Shown here: positions 37,493 to 45,766 of the stretch, in pieces | Layout of the letters: the number at the start of each line of letters is the position of its first letter | How positions within the stretch are numbered: position 1 is the first letter of the stretch | The notes under the pieces: generated by a model | Told to the model about the DNA's origin: nothing | Database searches by the model: none | The model's input: only the letters and a program-made list of their open reading frames with translations | Position numbers and translations under genes: made by a program | Assembly: GCA_900541875.1 (NCBI GenBank) | Contig: UQLF01000005.1 | Location: forward strand, 1-64,000 | Length of the DNA stretch: 64,000 nucleotides | Origin: an uncultured Collinsella sp. | Lineage (GTDB): Bacteria > Actinomycetota > Coriobacteriia > Coriobacteriales > Coriobacteriaceae | Direction: 5' to 3'

Positions 37493-37524
37493 AAGGGGGG
37501 CGTGCCCTAGACCTCGCCCCCTTT
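37493..37524 (+). terminator. Terminator of eda
   Basis: AAGGGGGGCG and CGCCCCCTTT arms followed by CTTTT. Confidence 0.8.
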
Positions 37525-37529
37525 CTTTT

Positions 37530-37630
37530 AAAGCGGCTCGGAAGCGCGCCGTTTCCGTCACGAACAAGAACCGAAACCGTCTTGTATGCTGATAGAACGT
37601 GACGGAAGCGACACGCCCCCGAGCCGCTTT
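37530..37630. repeat. Two-tier long hairpin
   Basis: Outer arms AAAGCGGCTCGG (37530-37541) and complement (37619-37630) are perfect. An inner pair CGTTTCCGTCACG / CGTGACGGAAGCG is nearly perfect, with a 36-base loop. Between eda and the GntR gene. No coding content. Confidence 0.7.
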
Positions 37631-37785
37631 GCCTACTTGGCTGGCAACCGCGCCCAGTTGAGCCACATCGACAAAAACCGAGCCACCAAAACAGCTGCGG
37701 TGCCGCCTGGAGGAATGGACCCTTGCTTCCGGTCTTTTCCTCCAAGTGGCGCCGTAGCTTTTTCATACCCCGAAAATACCTCGGC

Positions 37786-37852
37786 AGTTGCGGTGAAATA
37801 GGGACTGTTTACGCCATCAGAGCCGCAAAACAATCCCTATTTCACCGCAACT
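37786..37852. repeat. Hairpin, family E copy 1
   Basis: AGTTGCGGTGAAATAGGGA and its complement form 25-bp arms with one mismatch. Family member at 45767-45833. It lies 20 bp after the GntR gene stop, on its 3' side. The 37475-37872 interval contains only this, the terminator and the two-tier hairpin. Confidence 0.8.
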
Positions 37853-37872
37853 AATTAAGGGGGAGGGACGAG

Positions 37873-38565
37873 TTAGATGGCCGTGTCTTTGGACAGCTCA
37901 AAATAATCGGGATGTAAGGCTATAACCGGGCCCTGCTCCTCGGGCATCAGGTGCAAGTGCGTCTCGGCCAGATAGCTCGCCGTGTCGGTATCGCCCCTCT
38001 TAATGGCCTCGAGAATCCGGCGGTGCTGCCGACGAATCGGCTCCCAATCCAAATCCTGCGACACCATACGCAACCAGTTGTATCGCTCAAAATGCGTATT
38101 GACGCTCTTCATCCAATCCCACAACATATGGCGGCCGGCAATCGCAAAACATGTCTCATGAAACAGGTTATCCAAGTCGAAAAAGCGACGCGTTTCGCTA
38201 TGGTCGAGCGACTCGGACTCGGCAAGAATCTGCTCAAGCCGATGCTTTTGCTCGGGCGAGGCGGCCGAACAGCATTTAATAAGCACGCTTCTCTCGAGTT
38301 TCTCGCGCAAGAAACAGGCATTCTCGGCGTGTTCCATGCTGATTTTAGAGACGTAGGTGCCGCTCTTGGGACGCGTTTCCACCAGCTCCTGCTCGCGCAG
38401 GCGCACAAAGGACTCGCGAATGGGCGTGCGCCCGATTCCCGTCTCCTTTTCCAGACCAATCGCCGAAAGGCGCGTGCCGGGCCTGAGCTCGGCATAGATG
38501 ATCTTGGAGCGTAATGCGTTGTATGCCTGGTCTTGCAGACTCTGATAATGCTGGTGTTGTTCCAT
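37873..38565 (-). CDS. GntR-family (FadR/FCD) transcriptional regulator
   Basis: 230 residues: N-terminal winged helix (ALRSKIIYAELRPGTRLSAI...GIGRTPIRESFVRLREQELVETRPKSGTYV) and an FCD effector domain with RRFFDLDNLFHETCFAIAG. FCD proteins often sense sugar acids. The start at 38565 has GAGGG four bases upstream. It is next to eda and the IlvD/Edd-type dehydratase, so a sugar-acid regulon is likely. Confidence 0.87.
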   Translation of the reverse strand: MEQHQHYQSLQDQAYNALRSKIIYAELRPGTRLSAIGLEKETGIGRTPIRESFVRLREQELVETRPKSGTYVSKISMEHAENACFLREKLERSVLIKCCSAASPEQKHRLEQILAESESLDHSETRRFFDLDNLFHETCFAIAGRHMLWDWMKSVNTHFERYNWLRMVSQDLDWEPIRRQHRRILEAIKRGDTDTASYLAETHLHLMPEEQGPVIALHPDYFELSKDTAI

Positions 38566-38711
38566 AAAGCCCTCGGATGAAGCCCACGGTTTGTCGAATA
38601 CCACCATGCAATACTATCGCATCGACACGCCCCAGCTCCCAATCAGTCTTTTTGGGACGGGGCTCTTTTAGCTACCCTGGCCCGCAGATCGGCCCCCTTG
38701 CCACAAAAGTG

Positions 38712-38847
38712 GCCCATCTACTACGTTAACGCGGATAGCCTCGGCCATACCGAAAACCGTGAAAACAAAACCGCAGGTAGACAGCTTGTTGATTTTCGAA
38801 AAAGCCGGCTATGGTTGACCCTTGCGGCTTAAACGTAGTAGATGGGC
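38712..38847. repeat. 136-bp element with 16-bp inverted ends
   Basis: GCCCATCTACTACGTT (38712-38727) and its exact complement (38832-38847). The interior has no ORF. Could be a MITE-like element or a hairpin; no second copy in the window. Confidence 0.6.
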
Positions 38848-38921
38848 TATTTTCGCGGCACAGGTGCTATTCCGATCTCAAATTGGCATCCTATTCCACG
38901 CAACTTATATGTTCAGCCAGC

Positions 38922-39101
38922 ATGATTTCCGACAACCTAGGCAAAACACCTAAGCAGGTAGGCTCCATCCGTAGTCGCCTGCTGAGAGAATCGATTAGCG
39001 AGGCGCCCTCGTACGGCAAGGTGTCGTTCGCCATCCCCTACATGCGTGAGCATCTCAACGACGACAAAGCCGAACTGGAGACTGAACTGAAGGGACGGTC
39101 G
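38922..39101 (+). pseudogene. C-terminal remnant of an AAA ATPase-like protein
   Basis: SDNLGKTPKQVGSIRSRLLR...EAPSYGKVSFAIPYMREHL resembles the last about 45 residues of AAA-type ATP-binding proteins of the kind that end GxVxFxxPxFxxF. No ATPase core remains; upstream is the inverted-end element and downstream is hairpin DNA. So this is decayed. Together with flanking repeats it fills most of the 38566-39337 interval. Confidence 0.55.
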
Positions 39102-39110
39102 GCGCTCTGC

Positions 39111-39192
39111 AAGACGAAAACCGTTTGCGTACGGTTTAGAACCAGACGCAAACGGTTTTCGTCTTATTTGCGTCTGGATTTGAGACGTAAAT
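39111..39192. repeat. Stacked hairpins
   Basis: AAGACGAAAACCGTTTGCGT (39111-39130) and its exact complement (39146-39165), immediately followed by a smaller hairpin ATTTGCGTCT/GAGACGTAAAT (39166-39192). A third, looser TTTTCGTC/GACGAAAA pair lies at about 39229-39264. Confidence 0.7.
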
Positions 39193-39266
39193 ATCGCTTT
39201 CGTACGCTTATTACCAGAGGCGAATTGTTTTCGTCCGGCTATGCGTCCCCAATCCAGACGAAAAAG

Positions 39267-39292
39267 GCCCCGAGCTCGTGTGAGCTCGGGGC
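39267..39292 (-). terminator. Terminator of the IlvD/Edd-family gene
   Basis: GCCCCGAGCTC and GAGCTCGGGGC, perfect 11-bp arms with a four-base loop. On the minus strand it is followed by CTTTTTCG. Confidence 0.9.
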
Positions 39293-39337
39293 TCTTTGTG
39301 CCGCACATCTATGAGAGGGAATCGATGCGCACGGGCG

Positions 39338-41116
39338 CTACTCCATGTAGCCGCCCTGAATGGCGGAAACCGCATGCTCGGTAAAGAACTTGAGCGTGCC
39401 GGAGGTATAGCGATTAGCCTTGGGCTTCCAAGCGGCTCGGCGCTCGGCCAGGATGGCGTCGACCTCGGCCGGCTCCATCTCCTTACCGGCGATGCCCACG
39501 ATGGACAGCGAGCGCTCGGGGATGTTGATCTGGATCAGGTCGCCCTCCTCAATCAGGGCAATCGGACCGCCCACAGCGGCCTCGGGCGAAACGTGACCGA
39601 TAGCCGGGCCCTTGGAGGCGCCGGAGAATCGGCCGTCAGTGATCAGGGCAATGCTCGCGCCCAGCTCGGGGTCGCTGGCGATAGCTTCGGTGGTGTAGAA
39701 CATCTCGGGCATACCGGAACCCTTGGGTCCCTCATAGCGAATGATAACGGCATCGCCGGGCTTGACCTCGTGCGTCAGGACGGCGTGAATGGCGTCCTCC
39801 TCGCAGTCGAACGGACGGGCCTTGAGCGTAGCCTGGAACATCTCGCGCGGAACGACGGTGTGCTTGACGACCGCGCCTTCGGGAGCAAGATTGCCGTGGA
39901 GGATGGCGATGGAACCGTCGGTACCGAAGGCCTGGTCAAACGGACGGATGATGTCCTCGCGCTTGAGATTCCACTTCTCAAGGTAACGACCGCACTTCTC
40001 GTAATAGCCGTTGTTCTTGAGATCCTCGAGGTTCTCGCCGAGAGTCTTGCCGGTGACGGTCATAACGTCGAGGTGGAGCATCGACTTGATCTCCTCCATG
40101 ATGCGCGGCACGCCGCCCGCATAGTAGAAGAACTGCGCCGGCCACTCGCCTGCGGGGCGAACGTTGAGCAGGTAGTGGGCGCCACGGTGCAGGCGATCGA
40201 AATCGTCGACGGACATCTCGATGCCAAACTCGCGGGCGATCGCGGGAATGTGCAGCAGCGAGTTGGTGGAACCGGAGATGGCGCCGTGGACCATGATGAG
40301 GTTCTCGAAGGACTCCTTGGTCACGATGTCGCGGGGGCACAGGTTGTGCTCGGAGAGCCACACGGACTGACGGCCAGCCTCGCGCGCAAACTCACGCAGA
40401 TCGGAGCTGGTTGCGGGCAGCAGGGCGGTACCGGGAAGCATAAGGCCCAGGGCCTCAGCCGTGACCTGCATGGTCGAGGCGGTGCCCATAAAGGAACAGG
40501 CGCCGCAGCTGGGGCAGGCGTTATGCTTGGCGAACTCAAGCTCCTCGCGGGAGATCTCGCCGCGCTCATAGCGGGCCGAGATGGCGCCGAGCTGCTCCAG
40601 GGTCAGCAGGTCGGGGCCGGCATCCATGACGCCGCCGGTGACGACAATCGAGGGGATGTTGATGCGGCCCATGGCCATGAGGTTCGCGGGCAGGCCCTTA
40701 TCGCAGCTGGCAACGAAGACACCGGCATCGAACGGGGTGGCCTTGGCGTGGATCTCGATCATGTTGGCGATCATGTCGCGGCTGGGCAGCGAGTAGTTGA
40801 TGCCGTCGTGGCCCTGGGCCTCACCGTCGCAAATGTCGGTGCAGAAGTAACGGGCGCCGTGGCCACCAGCCTCGGCAACGCCAGCGCGCACCTCCTCGAC
40901 CAGCTCGAACAGGCCGGCAGAACCTGGATGCGAATCGCCAAAGGTCGACTCGATGATGACCTGCGGCTTGTCCAGGTCTTCGATGCTCCAGCCAGAGCCC
41001 AGGCGCAGCGGGTCCATCTCGGGGCTGATGGTGCGGAACTTGCCAGAACGCGGCTGCAGCTTGGCAACCAGGTCGGCGGCCTCCTGCTGAATCTGTGCTT
41101 TGGTTTTCTCGTCCAT
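39338..41116 (-). CDS. IlvD/Edd-family dehydratase, probable sugar-acid (gluconate/xylonate-type) dehydratase
   Basis: 592-residue Fe-S dehydratase, with the cluster cysteines in ASCDKGLPAN, NACPSCGACSFMGTASTM and further upstream FCTDICDGEAQGHDG. The family includes dihydroxyacid dehydratase, 6-phosphogluconate dehydratase and sugar-acid dehydratases. Context favours a sugar acid: a gntP remnant lies upstream, a GntR regulator nearby, and kdgK/eda 3 kb away would use the KDG it makes from gluconate. No ilv genes are nearby. The start at 41116 has GAGGAG six bases upstream. Confidence 0.82.
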   Translation of the reverse strand: MDEKTKAQIQQEAADLVAKLQPRSGKFRTISPEMDPLRLGSGWSIEDLDKPQVIIESTFGDSHPGSAGLFELVEEVRAGVAEAGGHGARYFCTDICDGEAQGHDGINYSLPSRDMIANMIEIHAKATPFDAGVFVASCDKGLPANLMAMGRINIPSIVVTGGVMDAGPDLLTLEQLGAISARYERGEISREELEFAKHNACPSCGACSFMGTASTMQVTAEALGLMLPGTALLPATSSDLREFAREAGRQSVWLSEHNLCPRDIVTKESFENLIMVHGAISGSTNSLLHIPAIAREFGIEMSVDDFDRLHRGAHYLLNVRPAGEWPAQFFYYAGGVPRIMEEIKSMLHLDVMTVTGKTLGENLEDLKNNGYYEKCGRYLEKWNLKREDIIRPFDQAFGTDGSIAILHGNLAPEGAVVKHTVVPREMFQATLKARPFDCEEDAIHAVLTHEVKPGDAVIIRYEGPKGSGMPEMFYTTEAIASDPELGASIALITDGRFSGASKGPAIGHVSPEAAVGGPIALIEEGDLIQINIPERSLSIVGIAGKEMEPAEVDAILAERRAAWKPKANRYTSGTLKFFTEHAVSAIQGGYME

Positions 41117-41141
41117 GATGTTCTCCTCTTTTGGTTTGAAC

Positions 41142-41153
41142 GGTTGTACCAAT
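41142..41153 (-). promoter_or_regulatory. Possible GntR-family operator upstream of the dehydratase
   Basis: GGTTGTACCAAT, read on the minus strand ATTGGTACAACC, is close to a FadR-type palindrome. About 25 bp before the start codon. The nearby FCD regulator is the candidate ligand. Confidence 0.35.
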
Positions 41154-41224
41154 CGTTGGTTAATGAATCTGGTGTAAATGGGTACCGAGCGATGCACTCG
41201 GCAAAAGATGCTTAGCTACGCGAA

Positions 41225-41407
41225 CTAGGCGAAGAACGAAATCACCAGGGCGCAGGCAAGACCCGAAAGGCCGATGAGCGTCTCCATAACGGTCCAGGAC
41301 TTGAGGGTGGTCTTCTCGTCAATCTCCAGGAATGAAGAGCACATCCAAAAACCGGCATCGTTGACGTGCGAGAGGGCCGTGGCACTGCCGCAGATGGCAC
41401 GCATGGC
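41225..41407 (-). pseudogene. GntP-family gluconate permease, C-terminal fragment
   Basis: About 60 residues match the end of GntP permeases: ALSHVNDAGFWM...TLKSWTVMETLIGLSGLACA and a final membrane segment. The rest of the about 450-residue permease is missing; the sequence breaks off at about 41407, where a fragment of a GntR regulator begins on the other strand. Confidence 0.75.
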
Positions 41408-41408
41408 A

Positions 41409-41765
41409 GCCGAGCACGCAACCAACGACCAGGTCGTCTGTATCAAAGAGCTCTGCGACGAATCCGAGCGCCTGGCCGAGGCCGGTGAGGATTACTCCGC
41501 CGCCGACACCGCGTTCCACAATGCCATTGCCGAGAGCTCCGGAAACCTCGTCGTTCCCCGCCTGATGGGCGTGCTCAAGGCATCCGTCCCCCTCTTTATC
41601 GACGTGACTGGCAAAAAGCTCGTCGAGGAAACTATCGGCACGCACCGCGATGTGGCCGACGCCATCGCCTCGCACAATCCCACCGCCGCGCACGACGCGA
41701 TGTATCTGCACCTGGTGTATAACCGCAACATGATCGCAGAGGGCACGCAGGCAAAAAGCGAGTAG
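41409..41765 (+). pseudogene. GntR/FCD regulator, C-terminal fragment
   Basis: About 118 residues equal to an FCD effector domain (CIKELCDESERLAEAGEDYS, then ADTAFHNAIAESSGN and HLVYNRNMI). The DNA-binding half is absent. It meets the gntP fragment head to head, consistent with a deletion that removed a divergent promoter and both N-terminal halves. Confidence 0.75.
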
Positions 41766-41808
41766 AGGTCCGCGCGGCAGGGGCGAGATCACCGTTTACC
41801 TTTTAAAA

Positions 41809-41820
41809 GTGAACGTTCAC
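41809..41820. promoter_or_regulatory. LacI-type operator upstream of kduD
   Basis: GTGAACGTTCAC, a perfect palindrome with central CG, about 45 bp before the TATACT -10 (41863-41868). A weaker site, ATGAACGTTTCT (41899-41910), lies between the transcription start and the ribosome site. Same motif as at 49.3, 56.6 and 61.6 kb. Confidence 0.8.
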
Positions 41821-41925
41821 CTGATTTTAGGAGAATCTGATTTTTAAATCCTCCTCTTCTCCTATACTGAGCTTGTACTAAAAGCAAGATAAATATAGAT
41901 GAACGTTTCTTTTGAAAGGATCGCT

Positions 41926-42735
41926 ATGTCTGATCTTATGGACAGCTTCCGTCTGGACGGCAAGGTCGCACTGGTAACCGGCGCCACCTATGGCATTGGC
42001 ATGGCTATCGCCGAGGCGCTCGGAGAGGCTGGCGCCAAGATCGCCTTTAACGCACGTCACGCCGACAAGGTAGCCGAGGCCGAGAAGCACTACCGCGAGC
42101 TGGGCTTTGAGGCTCATGGTTACGTGGCAGACGTCACCGACGAGGCCGTCGTCGCCGAGCTCATCGCCAAGATCGAGGCCGACTTTGGCACCACGCCCGA
42201 CATCCTGGTCAACAACGCCGGCGTTATCCAGCGCACCCCGATGCTCGACATGAGCGCCGAGGACTTCCGCCGCGTCGTCGATATTGACCTCAACGCACCG
42301 TTTATCGTGTCCAAAGCCTGCCTGCCCGGCATGATCGCCAAGGGCCACGGCAAGATCATCAACATCTGCTCGATGATGAGCGAGCTGGGCCGCGAGACCA
42401 TCGCCGGCTATGCCGCCGCCAAGGGCGGACTCAAGATGCTCACCAAGAACATCTGCTCGGAGTTTGGCGAGGCCAATATCCAGTGCAACGGCATTGGACC
42501 CGGCTACATCGCCACGCCGCAAACCGCACCCCTGCGCGAGACGCAGCCCGACGGCAGCCGCCACCCGTTTGACCAGTTCATCATTGCCAAGACGCCGGCC
42601 GCCCGTTGGGGCACGCCCGAGGATCTGAAGGGCCCCGCCGTGTTCTTGGCTTCCGATGCATCGAACTTCGTCAACGGTCACATCCTCTACGTCGACGGCG
42701 GCATTCTCGCCTATATCGGCAAGCAGCCGCAGTAA
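41926..42735 (+). CDS. kduD: SDR dehydrogenase KduD/DhuD-like (KDG-forming)
   Basis: 269-residue short-chain dehydrogenase with the cofactor loop VTGATYGIGMA, NNAG, the catalytic Ser (ICSMMSELG region) and YAAAKGG. KduD reduces 2,5-diketo-3-deoxygluconate (DK-II) to KDG with NAD(P)H. It is followed by the RpiB-type isomerase that would supply DK-II. Start at 41926 with GAAAGGA five bases upstream. Preceded by pectin-regulon operators. Gluconate 5-dehydrogenase is the main alternative. Confidence 0.82.
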   Translation: MSDLMDSFRLDGKVALVTGATYGIGMAIAEALGEAGAKIAFNARHADKVAEAEKHYRELGFEAHGYVADVTDEAVVAELIAKIEADFGTTPDILVNNAGVIQRTPMLDMSAEDFRRVVDIDLNAPFIVSKACLPGMIAKGHGKIINICSMMSELGRETIAGYAAAKGGLKMLTKNICSEFGEANIQCNGIGPGYIATPQTAPLRETQPDGSRHPFDQFIIAKTPAARWGTPEDLKGPAVFLASDASNFVNGHILYVDGGILAYIGKQPQ

Positions 42736-42751
42736 GGCCCACTCGGCGAGT

Positions 42752-42857
42752 CGGTTCGCGATTAAGTCTGCTGCTCAAACAGTCCTGCGCATGACGGAAA
42801 GCACATTAAGTGCTTTCCTATGCGTGCGGAACTCGCGACAGACTTAATCGCGAACCG
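42752..42857. repeat. Long hairpin element, family A copy 2 (inverted)
   Basis: Perfect 19-bp arms CGGTTCGCGATTAAGTCTG (42752-42770) and complement (42839-42857). Inside: AACAGTCCTGCGCA, a stem GGAAAG/CTTTCC with loop CACATTAAGTG, and TGCGTGCGGAACTC. The core equals the reverse complement of copy 1, but the arms and the inner stem differ with complementarity kept. It lies between kduD and the isomerase gene. Confidence 0.85.
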
Positions 42858-42936
42858 GCCGCAGGACTCAACGCGGGTTGAATTGACCGCCGACGGCGCA
42901 CAGAAACTAAAACTGAAAAAGTGGAAAGGAACCCCT

Positions 42937-43578
42937 ATGAAAATCGCTCTGATCAATGAGAACTCTCAGAACTCTAAGAACCCCATGATCGAGGCTGCGC
43001 TTAAGAAGGTTGTCGAGCCCATGGGGCACACCGTCTTTAACTATGGTATGTATGCCGACGCCGACTCCAAGCCCCTCACCTACGTGCAGAACGGCATCCT
43101 TGCCGCCGTGCTGCTGAACTCCGGTGCTGCCGACTACGTCGTGACCGGCTGCGGCACCGGCGAGGGCGCCATGCTCGCCTGTAACTCCTTCCCCGGCGTG
43201 CTGTGCGGCCACGTTGCCGACCCGCTCGACGCCTACACCTTTGCCCAGGTCAATGATGGCAACGCCGTTGCCATGCCCTTCGCCCTCAAGAACGGCTGGG
43301 GCCAGGAGCTCAACCTCGAGTACACCTTCGAGAAACTCTTTGGCTTTGGTTCGGGCAACGGCTATCCTGCCGAGCGCGTTGAGCCCGAGCAGCGCAACAA
43401 GAAGATCCTCGACGGCGTGCGCGCTGTGACCATGCGTCCACTCGTCGACGTCCTGGGCGAGATCAATCAGGACCTGGTCCGCGGCGCCCTGGCTGGCGAG
43501 CACTTCCAGGAGTACTTCTTTGCCAACGCCACCGACGAGGCCATCATCGCCAAGGTCAAGGAGCTCCTGGGGCTCTAA
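42937..43578 (+). CDS. RpiB/LacAB-family isomerase, DhuI-like
   Basis: 213 residues, start MKIALINENSQNSKNPMIEA with AAAGGA upstream. The fold is that of RpiB/LacA-B isomerases (GCGTGEGAMLACN loop, NDGNAVAMPF), but it is longer than RpiB (about 150). DhuI, which isomerises 4-deoxy-5-ketouronate from unsaturated uronates in streptococci and others, is an RpiB-family enzyme paired with a KduD-like SDR, as here. The window shows no KduI. Ribose 5-phosphate isomerase is an alternative. Confidence 0.78.
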   Translation: MKIALINENSQNSKNPMIEAALKKVVEPMGHTVFNYGMYADADSKPLTYVQNGILAAVLLNSGAADYVVTGCGTGEGAMLACNSFPGVLCGHVADPLDAYTFAQVNDGNAVAMPFALKNGWGQELNLEYTFEKLFGFGSGNGYPAERVEPEQRNKKILDGVRAVTMRPLVDVLGEINQDLVRGALAGEHFQEYFFANATDEAIIAKVKELLGL

Positions 43579-43605
43579 TCGCACGACCTATTGCAACTAA
43601 CGCAA

Positions 43606-43644
43606 GCGACGGCCGTCCCACGTACGGGACGGCCGTCGCTTTTT
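43606..43644 (+). terminator. Terminator of the kduD-dhuI operon
   Basis: GCGACGGCCGTCCC and complement, perfect 14-bp arms, followed by TTTTT. Confidence 0.92.
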
Positions 43645-43698
43645 GCTATTTACCGACTGACGCCGCGGAGACAGGTCCCCCATGCATCAAGGAGTTGA

Positions 43699-45648
43699 CT
43701 AGAGCTTGCACGCAACCTTATAGCCATCGCCGATGGCGTCGCGGATGTTGCCGCACTTGTTGGCGTCGCCCAGCACGTGGGTGGCAACACCGGCAGCGGC
43801 AAGGTCATCGGCCAGCTTGGTATTGGGACGATAGCCCATGGCAAGCACCAGCGTATCGGCACCGGTGATGGTGTGGACCTCGCCGTCCTTTTCGTAGCTG
43901 ATAGTGTCCTCGGTGATCTCGGTCACCTTGGCCTCGGTCAGCACGTGAACGCCCTTGGAGAGCATGCGCGTGATAAGCACCGCGCGGCCGGCGCCGCCCT
44001 CGTTGGCGGCGAGCGTCTTGGTCATCTCGATAACGGTGACATCGCGATTGGCCGGCGAGAGGTCATTGACCAACGGGGCCAGGTAATCGGCCGTTTCGCA
44101 ACCGACGGTGCCGCCTCCCACGATGACGATCTTCTTGCCCGGGAAAGCCTTGCCACCCAGCAGGTCGTCAGCCGTCATAACCTGCTTAAAGCCCTGCATG
44201 AAGGCCGGGGCGATGGGCTCGGCGCCATAAGCCAGGACGACCTCGTAGCCCGCGTAGTCGCGCTGAATGTCCTCGGCCGAAAGCTCGGTACCAAAGACGC
44301 ACTTCACGCCCGCCTCAGCAAGACGGCGATACTGGTACTTGATCACGCGGGTGAGTTCCTGCTTTGCCGGAGGAACGGCCGCGATGCGTATCTCGCCGCC
44401 CGGTTCGTCCTGCTTATCCACGAGCACCACGTTGTGGCCGCGCTTAGCGGCAATGTAGGCCGCCTCCATGCCCGCAGGACCAGCGCCCACAACGAGCACA
44501 TTCTTGGCCTCGACGGCAGGCTCGTAGCCAGCCTCGTCGCGCTCCACGTCCGGGTTGACGGTGCAGGAGATGCGCTTGCCAAACATAATGCCGTTCAGGC
44601 AGCGCAGGCAGCCAATACAGGGGCGGATGTCGTCGACGTTGCCGGCAGCGGCCTTGTTGCAGAACTCGGCATCGCACAGATTGGCGCGGCCCATCATGCA
44701 GATGTCGGCAGCGCCGTCCTCGATCAGCTCCTCGGCGATCCAGGCCTCGTTGATGCGGCCGACAGTGGCGACGGGAATGTTGACGTGCTTTTTGATCTCG
44801 CGCGAGCAGGCAGCGTGCGAGGCCTGCTGGGTACCGGCGGCAGGAATCGCGGAACCGCGCTTGATGGTGGTGCCGCCCGACACATGAATCATGTCGACGC
44901 CAGCCTTCTCCAGGCGACGCGAGACGTAGATCATGTCGTTGAGGGTCAGGCCGCCATCGGTGTACTCATCGCCCGAGATGCGGACGTCGATGATAAAGTC
45001 CTTACCGCAGCGCTCGCGAATCTCGGCGATGACCTCGAGCAAAAAGCGCATGCGGGCGTCGAGCGAGCCGCCGTACTCATCGGTACGCTTGTTATAGAGC
45101 GGGGTCAAGAAACCGCCGAGCATGCCGTGGGCGTGCGCCGCATGGACCTCGACGCCATCGACACCGGCCTTCTGCATACGCACGGCAGCATCACCGAACT
45201 GATGTGTGAGCTCGTGAATCTCGTCGACCGTGATAGGACGCGGCGCCTCGCGGGCATAGGACGGGCCCACAAAGGACGGAGCGATCAGGCGCGGCGTGCC
45301 CGGAATGTTAAAGGCCATGTAGGCGGGGTGGAAGAGCTGCGGCATGATCTTGCAGCCATACTCGTGGACGGCCGCGGCGAGTTTTTCCCAGCCAGGGATA
45401 AACGTGTCGTCGTAGCAGCACATGTCACCCGGCAGATAGGTATAGGTAGGCTCGACCGTCACGACCTCGGTGATGATCAGGCCAACGCCGCCCTTGGCAC
45501 GGGCACGGTAATGATCGACCAAGTCGTCGGTCACATAGCCATGATCGGCCAGGTTGGTGGACACCGGCGGCATAAAGACGCGGTTCTTGACCTCGGTCGT
45601 ACCGACCTTGATCGGGCTAAAGAGCATCGGGTAGGCGGATGACTCCAT
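43699..45648 (-). CDS. NADH:flavin oxidoreductase / 2-enoate reductase-like (OYE-family with Fe-S)
   Basis: 649 residues: N-terminal FMN barrel (MLFSPIKVGTTEVKNRVFMP...), four cysteines for a [4Fe-4S] cluster in CIGCLRCLNGIMFGKRISC, and C-terminal FAD/NAD(P) domains (VVGAGPAGMEAAYIA, VIVGGGTVGCETADYL). It resembles 2,4-dienoyl-CoA reductase, BaiCD and other enoate reductases. AAAGGAAG precedes the start at 45648. Being in the pectin cluster is unexpected; it could reduce an unsaturated uronate product or an unrelated substrate. Likely co-transcribed with the GltD-like gene upstream. Confidence 0.8.
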   Translation of the reverse strand: MESSAYPMLFSPIKVGTTEVKNRVFMPPVSTNLADHGYVTDDLVDHYRARAKGGVGLIITEVVTVEPTYTYLPGDMCCYDDTFIPGWEKLAAAVHEYGCKIMPQLFHPAYMAFNIPGTPRLIAPSFVGPSYAREAPRPITVDEIHELTHQFGDAAVRMQKAGVDGVEVHAAHAHGMLGGFLTPLYNKRTDEYGGSLDARMRFLLEVIAEIRERCGKDFIIDVRISGDEYTDGGLTLNDMIYVSRRLEKAGVDMIHVSGGTTIKRGSAIPAAGTQQASHAACSREIKKHVNIPVATVGRINEAWIAEELIEDGAADICMMGRANLCDAEFCNKAAAGNVDDIRPCIGCLRCLNGIMFGKRISCTVNPDVERDEAGYEPAVEAKNVLVVGAGPAGMEAAYIAAKRGHNVVLVDKQDEPGGEIRIAAVPPAKQELTRVIKYQYRRLAEAGVKCVFGTELSAEDIQRDYAGYEVVLAYGAEPIAPAFMQGFKQVMTADDLLGGKAFPGKKIVIVGGGTVGCETADYLAPLVNDLSPANRDVTVIEMTKTLAANEGGAGRAVLITRMLSKGVHVLTEAKVTEITEDTISYEKDGEVHTITGADTLVLAMGYRPNTKLADDLAAAGVATHVLGDANKCGNIRDAIGDGYKVACKL

Positions 45649-45766
45649 ACAGGCTTCCTTTCGTTTAAGCCGCTCGGCGGCACTTGCAGACATACCTATC
45701 GTATCAGCAACCGCCGCATTCGCACTCGCTCGCACTCCCCACCTTCAATCCCGACCCTCACAAAAA

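Noticed and set aside
38811..39314. An intact 167-codon gene
   Set aside because: Only about 45 codons resemble a known protein (AAA ATPase end). The frame starts inside an inverted-end element and ends in hairpin DNA, with no ribosome site.
39338..41116. ilvD, dihydroxyacid dehydratase of branched-chain amino acid synthesis
   Set aside because: Family fits, but neighbours are sugar-acid genes (gntP remnant, GntR regulator, kdgK, eda) and no ilv genes are near. Substrate cannot be settled from sequence alone.
41274..41765. A complete 163-codon regulator gene
   Set aside because: The first third is the antisense of the gntP remnant; only the FCD part is real, so it is a truncated pseudogene.
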